Positions 15,973 through 23,160 of a stretch of 64,000 nucleotides of DNA are shown here, in pieces. The stretch comes from Bradyrhizobium sp. CSS354 (GTDB lineage: Bacteria > Pseudomonadota > Alphaproteobacteria > Rhizobiales > Xanthobacteraceae). Both the position numbers and the translations under genes were made by a program. Position 1 is the stretch's first letter, and every line of letters starts with the position of its first letter. The DNA is taken from assembly GCF_029051725.1 (NCBI RefSeq), contig NZ_JAACFU010000014.1, positions 1-64,000 of the forward strand. The letters run 5' to 3'. Below the pieces are notes generated by a model, which saw only the letters and a list, made by a program, of their open reading frames with translations, had not been told where the DNA came from and made no database searches.

Positions 15973-16290
15973 ATGACCACGTTCGATAAACGCGAGCAGG
16001 GCTTTGAGGCCAAATTCGTCCACGACGAGGAGCTCATGTTCAAGGCCACGGCCCGGTCCAACAAGCTGCTCGGACTCTGGGCCGCAAGCCAGCTCGGCCT
16101 CAGCGGCGATGCCGCGGCCGGCTACGCGACGGCGTTGGTGACGGACCATCTGGAGAACCAGACGATGGACGAGATCCAGGACAAGGTGTCAGGCGATCTT
16201 GCCGCCAAAGGCGTCGCGCGCGAGCAGGTCGCAGCCAAGCTTCAGGAATGCCTGCACCAGGCGTTGCAGCAACTCGAAGCGGACAAGTAG
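15973..16290 (+). CDS. DUF1476 protein: ATP synthase inhibitor subunit zeta
   Basis: This 105-residue protein starts MTTFDKREQGFEAKFVHDEE, the family hallmark, and continues as a four-helix protein (LLGLWAASQLGL, GYATALVTDHLE, VAAKLQECLHQAL). In Paracoccus and other alphaproteobacteria this family was shown to be the zeta subunit, whose N-terminal segment blocks ATP hydrolysis by F1-ATPase. The protein is cytosolic and of usual length. The ATG at 15973 follows GGAGCTGACC. It is monocistronic, convergent with the YqhA-family gene. Confidence 0.92.
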   Translation: MTTFDKREQGFEAKFVHDEELMFKATARSNKLLGLWAASQLGLSGDAAAGYATALVTDHLENQTMDEIQDKVSGDLAAKGVAREQVAAKLQECLHQALQQLEADK

Positions 16291-16308
16291 CAAGCCGGCC
16301 CTCGGGCC

Positions 16309-16899
16309 TCACTCCGCATGCTTGCGCGCCCCGGAGTCGCTCAGTCGATCGACGTAGGCAATGCCGATCGCCGAGACGACGAAGGTGAGGTGGATCAGCA
16401 CCTGCCACATCACACCGGTCTCGGTAAAGCCGGCGCGGTCCGAGCCGAGATTGCCGGCCTCGATGAAGGTGCGCAGCAACGCGATCGAGGAGATGCCGAT
16501 GATGGCCATGGCAAGCTTGATCTTCAGAACGCTGGCGTTGACGTGGCCGAGCCATTCCGGCTCGTCGGGGTGGCCCTGGAGCTCGAGCCGCGAGACGAAC
16601 GTCTCGTAGCCGCCGACGATCACCATCACGAGCAGGTTGGAGATCATCACGACGTCGATCAGCGCCAGCACGCTCATCATGATCTGCTGTTCGGTGAGGT
16701 CGAGGGCGTGCCAGGAGAGATGCCAGAGCTCCTTGAGGAACAGCGCGATGTAAACGCACTGCGACACGATCAGACCGAAATAGAGCGGCAGTTGCAGCCA
16801 GCGCGAGCCGAAGATGACCATCGGGATCAAGCCCAGGCGCGGCAACGGCAGGCGCGGTTCGGTGCGGAGTTCGGATTGGGATCCAGGCTCAACCGACAT
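16309..16899 (-). CDS. YqhA/UPF0114 family inner-membrane protein
   Basis: This 196-residue protein has four hydrophobic segments: LQLPLYFGLIVSQCVYIAL (about 35-53), IMMSVLALIDVVMISNLLVMVIVGG (split over 73-97), the lysine-containing LKIKLAMAIIGISSIALL (125-142) and a last one near 166-185. The pattern YETF after helix 2 and a KIKLAM segment match UPF0114. No biochemical function is established for the family. The start at 16899 gives a soluble N-terminal tail of about 30 residues. Confidence 0.85.
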   Translation of the reverse strand: MSVEPGSQSELRTEPRLPLPRLGLIPMVIFGSRWLQLPLYFGLIVSQCVYIALFLKELWHLSWHALDLTEQQIMMSVLALIDVVMISNLLVMVIVGGYETFVSRLELQGHPDEPEWLGHVNASVLKIKLAMAIIGISSIALLRTFIEAGNLGSDRAGFTETGVMWQVLIHLTFVVSAIGIAYVDRLSDSGARKHAE

Positions 16900-17045
16900 T
16901 CAGGCAGCATCCTCGCATCGGGATCATCTCGCTTGCATGTAGCCCGACAAGGTGGCGGGCGGAAGACGCGAGGCCCTCCGATGACCGTACCATTTCGTGC
17001 TACCGTGCCGAGCGGCTATCGTGCGACGGCCGGATCGGGAGGCGG

Positions 17046-17345
17046 GTGGTGTCTTGCGGAGTATCTTGCAGCAGCTTCGGCAAATGGCCCGGCGCGATCG
17101 CTGCCGCGATCCTGGTCGGCTGCAGCGGCGCTGAGGTATTGGCCACGCCGCTGACGCCATTTCGCTACGAGGCGCAGGCGCAGCGTCATTGCCCGCACGA
17201 CCGGGTGGTCTGGCTCGATTTCAGCAAAGGCGTCTACTACGGCAAAGGCCAGAAGCGGTACGGCCAGGGTTTTACCGGCAGCTTCGTCTGCCTGAGCGAA
17301 GCCCGCGACAGCCTCTATCGGCGTTCGCTGCTTGGACTGCGGTAA
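17046..17345 (+). CDS. Small exported protein of unknown function
   Basis: This is a 99-residue protein with an N-terminal hydrophobic signal (WPGAIAAAILVGC, cleavage probably after VLATP) and a short mature part containing HCPHDRVVWLDFSKGVYY then YGQGFTGSFVCLSEA. Two cysteines in the mature part could form a disulfide. The pattern of a conserved Cys-Pro-x-Asp followed by VVWL and GVYY resembles small periplasmic proteins I recall from Bradyrhizobiaceae. GTG 17046 or 17049 is the start; GGAGG at 17038-17042 fits the second better. Function unknown. Confidence 0.65.
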   Translation: MVSCGVSCSSFGKWPGAIAAAILVGCSGAEVLATPLTPFRYEAQAQRHCPHDRVVWLDFSKGVYYGKGQKRYGQGFTGSFVCLSEARDSLYRRSLLGLR

Positions 17346-17373
17346 GCGTATTTGTCGGGAAGTGCTGGGGTGC

Positions 17374-17472
17374 TCAGGCGAAGGCCAATGCCACGAGGCT
17401 GGAGCACAGCAGGACCAAACCACTGGCGGTCAAGGCCAGGAAGCCATCGGATACGAGGTCATGGTTGCGCAT
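17374..17472 (-). CDS. Micro-protein with one membrane helix, 32 residues
   Basis: The frame from ATG 17472 to TGA 17374 encodes 32 residues, starting MRNHDLVSDGFLALTASG and then a Leu/Val/Ala-rich membrane helix to the end. Nearly all third codon positions are G or C, as in real genes here, and CAGGTGT sits just before the ATG. It has no known relatives that I can name. A second micro-ORF with one helix follows 101 bases upstream on the same strand. Confidence 0.5.
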   Translation of the reverse strand: MRNHDLVSDGFLALTASGLVLLCSSLVALAFA

Positions 17473-17573
17473 GGGACACCTGCCGCTCTCGTCTTGGATG
17501 CTCGATCGGATCGATTAAAAATGTCCGAACGCGCCGTCTTGAAAGGGTGATGCTTGCCGTCCGCGCGAGTGCC

Positions 17574-17663
17574 TCAGGCCCTCGTGCGATAACCTTCAAA
17601 CGCATGGGCCAGGAAGATCCCCGCGCTTACCAAACCCATCAGTGCCGAAACCGTCTCGATCAT
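17574..17663 (-). CDS. Micro-protein with one membrane helix, 29 residues
   Basis: From ATG 17663 to TGA 17574 the frame encodes 29 residues beginning MIETVSALMGLVSAGIF, with a short hydrophobic helix and a basic end (FEGYRTRA). A positive C-terminus would leave the tail in the cytoplasm. GGAATGAGACG precedes the ATG. I recall very similar short proteins in Bradyrhizobium but cannot check. The longer frame starting at 17882 is not supported. Confidence 0.45.
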   Translation of the reverse strand: MIETVSALMGLVSAGIFLAHAFEGYRTRA

Positions 17664-18019
17664 CGTCTCATTCCATTCCGCCCTGCACGCGAGAAAACGC
17701 GGGCGGCCTTGCACAGTCAAAAGAATTCCAGTGAGCGGCGCGACAATGGGGGTGGAGTGAGGATTTGGCGCAACAGAATGTCCGGCCATGGCACAGAGCA
17801 GGGTGCCCGCGCTCCGTAGTTCAACGGGGCGAACGCAAACGCCCCGTTTACCATCCCGGCGTGATCGCTGTGGGCTCCCCATTTCCGCCGTGTTCGGGTT
17901 GCGTTATCGTTACCACTTCTGACGCGGTGGTGGGCCGCCTCGGAGCAAAGGACCGGACAGCGCTGCCCCGTAGCCAAAGCGGGTTAGGTGCGCCTCCGGC
18001 AAAGTGGTATTTGGGGCGA
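17664..18019. other. Intergenic region with a hairpin before rlpA
   Basis: No gene found. It holds a perfect 9-bp inverted repeat AACGGGGCG (17823-17831) / CGCCCCGTT (17840-17848) with an 8-base loop, which could be a terminator or a structured leader. The promoter of the RlpA gene must lie downstream of it, but I see no clear consensus. Confidence 0.5.
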
Positions 18020-18955
18020 ATGGGGATCCGACGGTCAGATTCGGTTTTGCGGGCCGCGCGCGGTGTTGCGGCGGTCGCGACCTGCCTTGCGCTCGCCAAT
18101 TGTGCGTCCTCCAACAAATTCGCCAGCCGGGTCGATCCGAAATACGGCGTGTCCTCGAGCCCCCGGGTCGTGGCTTTGGGTGATCCTGTCCCGAAGGGCG
18201 GCGGCGCCTACCGCGTCGGCAAGCCCTATGTGGTGGGTGGCCGGACCTATGTGCCCGAAGAGGACGTCAATTACCGTGCCGAGGGCATGGCGTCCTGGTA
18301 CGGCGACGATTTCCACGGCCGCCTGACCGCCAATGGCGAAGTGTTCGACATGGGCTCGCTGACCGCGGCGCATCCGACCCTGCCGATGCCGTCCTATGCG
18401 CGGGTCACCAACGTCTCGAACGGCAAGTCGCTGATCGTCCGCGTCAATGACCGCGGGCCCTATCACGGCAACCGGCTCATCGACGTCTCGAACAAGGCCG
18501 CCGAACTGCTTGAATTCAAAGGCAATGGCATCGCCAAGGTCCGTGTCGAATATGTCGGCCGCGCGCCGCTGGAAGGCTCCGACGACCGCCAGCTGATGGC
18601 CACCTTGCGCACCGGGACCCCGGCGCCGTCACCCTCGATGGTCCGGGTCGCCTCGGCGAGGCCCTTCGTGCCGGAGCTGCCATCATCGAACCGCGGCGCC
18701 ATGCGCGGCGAAGTTCCGACGCCGGAGGGACGGCCCTACAATCTCGGCAACACCTCCGCCGACATGGCTTCGCTCAGTGCGACCTCGGAAATGTCGGCCT
18801 CGAGCCGCAACCGGGGCCGGGCGCTCCAGAACGCGCGCGCCGTGTCCTACGACGGGGACGGCCGCTATGCGACCGAGAGCGCACCGTCCGGCGCCTACGC
18901 CTCAGACGGCGCTGCCGAGGCCCGCGGCATCCTGAGCGGCCGCGGCCTCTACTGA
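18020..18955 (+). CDS. rlpA: Septal ring lytic transglycosylase RlpA family lipoprotein
   Basis: This 311-residue protein has a signal peptide with lipobox LANC (Cys near residue 30), so it is a lipoprotein of the outer membrane. The double-psi beta-barrel follows at about 85-180 with GMASWYGDDFHGRLTANGE, AHPTLPMPSYARVTN and NDRGPYH, including the conserved Asp of RlpA. These proteins cleave naked glycan strands at the division site. The C-terminal 120 residues are low-complexity and there is no SPOR domain, so septal targeting may differ from that in E. coli. The start at ATG 18020 was chosen from the signal peptide. The gene overlaps the end of the convergent hydrolase gene by 7 bases. Confidence 0.9.
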   Translation: MGIRRSDSVLRAARGVAAVATCLALANCASSNKFASRVDPKYGVSSSPRVVALGDPVPKGGGAYRVGKPYVVGGRTYVPEEDVNYRAEGMASWYGDDFHGRLTANGEVFDMGSLTAAHPTLPMPSYARVTNVSNGKSLIVRVNDRGPYHGNRLIDVSNKAAELLEFKGNGIAKVRVEYVGRAPLEGSDDRQLMATLRTGTPAPSPSMVRVASARPFVPELPSSNRGAMRGEVPTPEGRPYNLGNTSADMASLSATSEMSASSRNRGRALQNARAVSYDGDGRYATESAPSGAYASDGAAEARGILSGRGLY

Positions 18956-19905
18956 GCCGCGCTTTCCTTCAAGAAACTCACCAGCGCCGCATTCACCTCG
19001 TCGGGCCGCTCCTGCTGGACCCAATGGCCGGCGCCCTCGATGATCAGCTTTCGCTTCAGATTGGGCAGCACGCGCTCGAGCTCGTTGACGCGCTTGGCTC
19101 CGATCAGGCCGGTGATGACGGCGTCTTTTGAACCGGCAATGAAGAGCGAGGGCTGGTGGATTTGCGCATCTTGCCAGGGCGCCGTCAGCTCCCAGTTGCG
19201 GTCGAGGTTGCGATACCAGTTCAGGCCGCCCCGAAAACCGGATTTGCGGAAGGTTTCGGTGAAATAGGCAAGGTCAGTCTCGCTGAGCCAGGCCGGCAGA
19301 GGCTCCTCCGGATTGCCGTGGCCGAGGAATCCCTTGCCCTCCAGCACGAACATGGCTGCGGAGGGATCGGCAAGGCCGCGCCCGCCAAGCACGATGCGCA
19401 TAGTGCGAGGGACGTCATGCTCGAACTCGGATTCGGCAACGCCGGGTGCCTGGAAATACTGCCAATAGAAATTTGTGATGCCGCCCTGGCGCAGAAGGTC
19501 GAGCGGCTTGCCGCGGCCGCGGAAAGGCGGCGGCACGCTCAGGCCGGCGACCGCCGTGAAGATGTCAGGCCGGAATAGCGCCGCGTGCCAGGCCACCGGC
19601 GCACCCCAGTCGTGGCCGACCACCATGGCCTTGGTCTCGCCAAGCGCCTGCACGAGGCCGACGATATCGCCGACCGTGTCGAAGATCGAATAGGCCGTCG
19701 CCTCGGGCGGCGCTGAGCTCTGGCCATAGCCGCGCATGTCGGGGGCGACGACGCGAAACCCGGCCTGCGCCAGCGCCGGGATCTGGTGGCGCCAGGAGTA
19801 GGAGAGTTCCGGCCAGCCGTGGCACAGCACCACCAGCGGCCCCTGACCGGCTTCGCGGATGAACAGGTCGACGCCGTTGGCCTTGATCACGCGGGTGGAG
19901 GACAT
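18949..19905 (-). CDS. Alpha/beta hydrolase, epoxide-hydrolase-like
   Basis: The 318-residue protein has the soluble epoxide hydrolase pattern. HGWPEL near residue 36 is the oxyanion-hole HGxP motif. YSWRHQIPAL follows it, and GHDWGAPVAW near 103 carries the nucleophile Asp. A cap region follows, and GAGHWVQQERPDEVN near 295 carries the catalytic His. An Asp nucleophile indicates epoxide or haloalkane-type substrates, not esters. ATG 19905 matches the family start (MSSTRVIKANGVDL); the longer frame to 20001 was rejected. It is tail-to-tail with rlpA. The natural substrate is unknown. Confidence 0.88.
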   Translation of the reverse strand: MSSTRVIKANGVDLFIREAGQGPLVVLCHGWPELSYSWRHQIPALAQAGFRVVAPDMRGYGQSSAPPEATAYSIFDTVGDIVGLVQALGETKAMVVGHDWGAPVAWHAALFRPDIFTAVAGLSVPPPFRGRGKPLDLLRQGGITNFYWQYFQAPGVAESEFEHDVPRTMRIVLGGRGLADPSAAMFVLEGKGFLGHGNPEEPLPAWLSETDLAYFTETFRKSGFRGGLNWYRNLDRNWELTAPWQDAQIHQPSLFIAGSKDAVITGLIGAKRVNELERVLPNLKRKLIIEGAGHWVQQERPDEVNAALVSFLKESAAQ

Positions 19906-20056
19906 CGCTTTTCCGCCTTGTTTCAGGGGTTTGGTCAGAAAATCTGAGGTGCCACGATAGGGGCCGGACGAGAATCGTGCAATCTCGGGACAAGCGGCCA
20001 CCCCGTGTTGTTCGCACCGGTCCCAACTGTTAGAACGCCGCTCTCAGGGCTTGGCC

Positions 20057-21319
20057 ATGGAATTTCATTTTTCCTCGTTTGGGCGCACCCGGTTGACCCC
20101 CGGAGCGCTGGCGCGTGGGTTGATCGCGACGGCCCTGGTGGCCGCCATTGGTTGGAGCGGGGCACTCTACGCCGCCAACCAGAGCGTTCAGGGCGCCAAG
20201 AAAACAGACGATTCCGGCTTCGACGGCGACGCCCCGACCGCGATCCTGATCGAGGCCTCCAGCGGCAGCGTGCTGTTCGAGAAGAACGCCGACGAGCTGC
20301 GCGCGCCCTCCAGCATGATGAAGCTGATGACCGCCGAGGTCGTCTTCAACGCCATCAAGAAGGGCGACATCAAGCTGACCGACGAATACCGGATCAGCGA
20401 GAATGCCTGGCGCAGGGGCGGCGCGCCCTCCGGCGGCTCGACCATGTTCGCCGCGATCAACAGCAAGGTCACGGTCGACGACCTCCTGCACGGGGCGATC
20501 ATCCAGAGCGGCAACGACGCCTGCATTGCGCTGGCCGAAGCCATGGCGGGCAACGAACGGATTTTCGCCGCCGACTTCATGACCAAGCGCGCCCGTGAAC
20601 TTGGCTTGACGAAGTCGACCTTCGGCAATTCCAACGGCTTGCCCGACCCCGCCAACAAGATGACGGTGCGCGAGCTCGGCATCCTTGCCCGGCACATCAT
20701 TCTCGACTTCCCCGAATTCTACAAACTGTTCGGCGAGAAGGAATACACCTGGAACAAGATCCGCCAGCCCAACCGCAATCCGTTGCTCAATTCCATGGAA
20801 GGCGCCGACGGTCTGAAGACTGGCTACACCAAGGAAGGCGGCTACGGCATGGTCGGCTCGGCTGTGCAGAATGGCACGCGGCTGATCGTCGTCATCAACG
20901 GGCTGGATGACCCCGACGATCGCGCCACCGAAGCCAAGAAGATGCTGGAATGGGGTTTTCGCAATTTCGAGACCCGCACGCTGATCGCGGCCGATCAGCC
21001 CGTCGGCTACGCCAAGGTGTTCGGCGGCGAGAGCCGCTCGGTGAAACTGGTGGCGAAGACGCCCGTGAAAGTGATGGTGCACAAGAACGGAAGCGACAAG
21101 CTGATCGCGCGCGTCGTCTATAGCGGTCCGGTGCGCGCGCCGATCGAGGCCGGCCAGAAGGTCGGGCTGGTCAGGGTCTGGCGCAGCGGCAACATCGCGG
21201 TGGAGACGCCGGTCTACGCCGCTGACGCGATCGGCACCGGCTCGACCGTGCGTCGCGCGATCGACGGCGCCAGCGAGCTCGTGATCGGCATGTTCCGCGC
21301 GGGCGCCGAGAAGCTCTGA
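20057..21319 (+). CDS. dacA: D-alanyl-D-alanine carboxypeptidase (class A low-mass PBP)
   Basis: This 420-residue penicillin-binding protein trims the terminal D-Ala from peptidoglycan stem peptides in the periplasm. A signal-anchor helix (LIATALVAAIGWSGALYA) comes first, then the active-site SxxK in SSMMKLM (near residue 88), SGN in IIQSGNDA and KTG in GLKTGYTKEGG. The C-terminal beta-rich domain (about 300-400) is typical of PBP5/6. ATG 20057 has AGGG 7 bases upstream. It is the first of three genes, dacA-tmk-holB, separated by only 2 bases from tmk. Confidence 0.95.
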   Translation: MEFHFSSFGRTRLTPGALARGLIATALVAAIGWSGALYAANQSVQGAKKTDDSGFDGDAPTAILIEASSGSVLFEKNADELRAPSSMMKLMTAEVVFNAIKKGDIKLTDEYRISENAWRRGGAPSGGSTMFAAINSKVTVDDLLHGAIIQSGNDACIALAEAMAGNERIFAADFMTKRARELGLTKSTFGNSNGLPDPANKMTVRELGILARHIILDFPEFYKLFGEKEYTWNKIRQPNRNPLLNSMEGADGLKTGYTKEGGYGMVGSAVQNGTRLIVVINGLDDPDDRATEAKKMLEWGFRNFETRTLIAADQPVGYAKVFGGESRSVKLVAKTPVKVMVHKNGSDKLIARVVYSGPVRAPIEAGQKVGLVRVWRSGNIAVETPVYAADAIGTGSTVRRAIDGASELVIGMFRAGAEKL

Positions 21320-21321
21320 TC

Positions 21322-22008
21322 ATGAGTGAAAGCGCGGTAAAGTGGCCGTCCGGACGCGGGCGTTTCGTCACCTTTGAAGGCGGCGAGGGGACGGGCAAGT
21401 CGACCCAGATCAAGAAGCTTGCCGATCGTCTCAAGGCAGCCAGGATGCGCATCCTCGTCACGCGCGAGCCGGGCGGCTCGCCGGGCGCCGAGATCATGCG
21501 GCATCTGGTGCTGTCAGGCATGGGCAAGCTGCTCGGACCCGAGGCCGAGACGCTGCTGTTCGCGGCCGCCCGCGACGACCATGTTCGCACGGTGATCCAG
21601 CCCGCGCTCAACCAGGGCACTTGGGTGCTGTGCGACCGCTTCGCCGACTCGACGCGGGCCTATCAGGGCAGCCTCGGCCAGGTGCCGGCGGCGCTGATCA
21701 ACGCGATGCAGCGGGTCACGATCGGCGATCTCAAGCCGGACCTCACCATCATTCTGGACCTGCCGGTCGAGATCGGCTTGCAGCGCGCGGCCGCGCGCCG
21801 CGGCAGCGGCACGCCAGACAGGTTCGAGGCCGAGAAGCTCGGTTTCCATCAGGGCCTGCGCGAGGCCTATCGCAAGATCGCGGCGGACGAGCCCGCGCGC
21901 TGCGTGCTGATCGACGCCAATTCCGATCCCGAGACGGTTGCCGGACGCATCTGGACCGCGCTGCGTGATCGCCTGCTTCCGACGCCTGCATCGGTGGTGT
22001 CCATATGA
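21322..22008 (+). CDS. tmk: Thymidylate kinase
   Basis: This 228-residue cytosolic enzyme phosphorylates dTMP to dTDP. The P-loop is FEGGEGTGKST (about 18-28), followed by the TREPGG motif (near 49) and CDRFADSTRAYQG (near 104), which contact the nucleotide. The LID region near 150 is Arg-rich (QRAAARRGSG). Length is normal, with a short N-terminal extension. The stop overlaps the start of holB by 4 bases, an arrangement conserved in many proteobacteria. Confidence 0.97.
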   Translation: MSESAVKWPSGRGRFVTFEGGEGTGKSTQIKKLADRLKAARMRILVTREPGGSPGAEIMRHLVLSGMGKLLGPEAETLLFAAARDDHVRTVIQPALNQGTWVLCDRFADSTRAYQGSLGQVPAALINAMQRVTIGDLKPDLTIILDLPVEIGLQRAAARRGSGTPDRFEAEKLGFHQGLREAYRKIAADEPARCVLIDANSDPETVAGRIWTALRDRLLPTPASVVSI

Positions 22009-23051
22009 GCCCGCGTCAGACCGAGCGCGAAGCTGCCATGTCTCATCCGCGCGACACGAGCGTTCTGTTCGGCCATCGCGAGGCCGAGACCGCGCTGCTC
22101 GCCGCCTATCGCAGTGGGCGCATCCCGCATGCCTGGCTGATCGGCGGGCCGCAAGGCATCGGCAAGGCGACGCTGGCCTATCGGATGGCGCGCTTCGTGC
22201 TCGCTCACAGCCAGCCGCTGGCGCCTTCCGTGCAGCGCGCCGAAGACCTCGCCATCGATCCTGATAACGCCGTGGCGCGGCAGGTTGCAGCGAGTTCGCA
22301 TGGTGGCTTGCTGACGCTGGAGCGCACCGCCAACGACCGCGGCGTGATGCGCACCGTGATCACAGTGGACGAGACGCGCGAGACGATTGGCTTCTTCGGC
22401 TCGACAGCAGCGGCCGAAGGTTGGCGCGTCTGCATCGTCGACACCGTCGACGAGCTCAATCCGAATGCCGCCAACGCGCTACTGAAAATTCTCGAGGAAC
22501 CGCCGCAGCGATCGCTGTTCCTGCTGGTGAGCCACGCGCCGGCTCGCGTCCTCGCCACGATTCAGTCGCGCTGCCGCAAGCTACGCCTGCGTGCACTCGC
22601 AACCGACGATGTGATTGGTGCAGCCGCAACCGCTGCCGATCTCGACCCGAATGATCCGGCGTTGCGCGAGGCGGCAGAGGCGTCCGAAGGCAGCGTCGCG
22701 CGGGCGCTGACGCTGCTCGGCGGTGACGCCCTGAAGCTCCAGCAACGCACGGCCGCGCTGCTGGCGCGACTGCCGCAGGTCGATCCGCGCGAATTGCACA
22801 CGCTCGGCGAATCGCTCGGCACCAGCGACCGCGTTGCGCTTGTCGCCTTCATCGACGGCATCGATCGCTGGATCGCGGAACGCCTGCACGCCGACGAGGC
22901 CAATGCCAACCAGAATCTGCCGCGCCTTGCGCGCCTAGCTGAGGTATGGGAAAAGATCGTCCGCGCCGCGCGCGACACCGAAACCTACAATCTGGAGCGA
23001 AAGCCCTTGGTTTTCTCGGTGTTCGGCTGGCTGGCGGACGCAACGCGCTAG
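22005..23051 (+). CDS. holB: DNA polymerase III subunit delta'
   Basis: This 348-residue clamp-loader subunit begins in the ATGA overlap with tmk. It has the AAA+ fold: HAWLIGGPQGIGKATLAYRMA (split as Walker A at about 46-60), then DTVDELNPNAANALLKILEEPP (near 145-166), the diagnostic delta' segment, and an SRC-type sensor in IQSRCRKLRLRAL. The Walker A region lacks the classical GKS/T (GKAT), and the four zinc-binding cysteines of some delta' proteins are absent. Delta' in this lineage is often ATPase-dead, so this is expected. Confidence 0.93.
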   Translation: MSPRQTEREAAMSHPRDTSVLFGHREAETALLAAYRSGRIPHAWLIGGPQGIGKATLAYRMARFVLAHSQPLAPSVQRAEDLAIDPDNAVARQVAASSHGGLLTLERTANDRGVMRTVITVDETRETIGFFGSTAAAEGWRVCIVDTVDELNPNAANALLKILEEPPQRSLFLLVSHAPARVLATIQSRCRKLRLRALATDDVIGAAATAADLDPNDPALREAAEASEGSVARALTLLGGDALKLQQRTAALLARLPQVDPRELHTLGESLGTSDRVALVAFIDGIDRWIAERLHADEANANQNLPRLARLAEVWEKIVRAARDTETYNLERKPLVFSVFGWLADATR

Positions 23052-23053
23052 AG

Positions 23054-23096
23054 CATGATCCGGAAAAGTGTGCAGCGGTTTTCCGATGGGATCATG
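23054..23096. repeat. Short palindromic dispersed repeat (CATGATCCGGAAAA type)
   Basis: CATGATC CGGAAAA (23054-23067) and TTTTCCG ATGG GATCATG (23079-23096) form an imperfect stem. This sequence class (GAGCATGATCCGGAAAAGTG) is, from general knowledge, repeated many times in rhizobial genomes. It lies directly after the holB stop and before metG. Confidence 0.75.
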
Positions 23097-23160
23097 TTCA
23101 AGACAATAAACTAACGCAGGTTCGCTTCCAAATTTCGAGAAGCCGGTAAAGGAATTCGTC

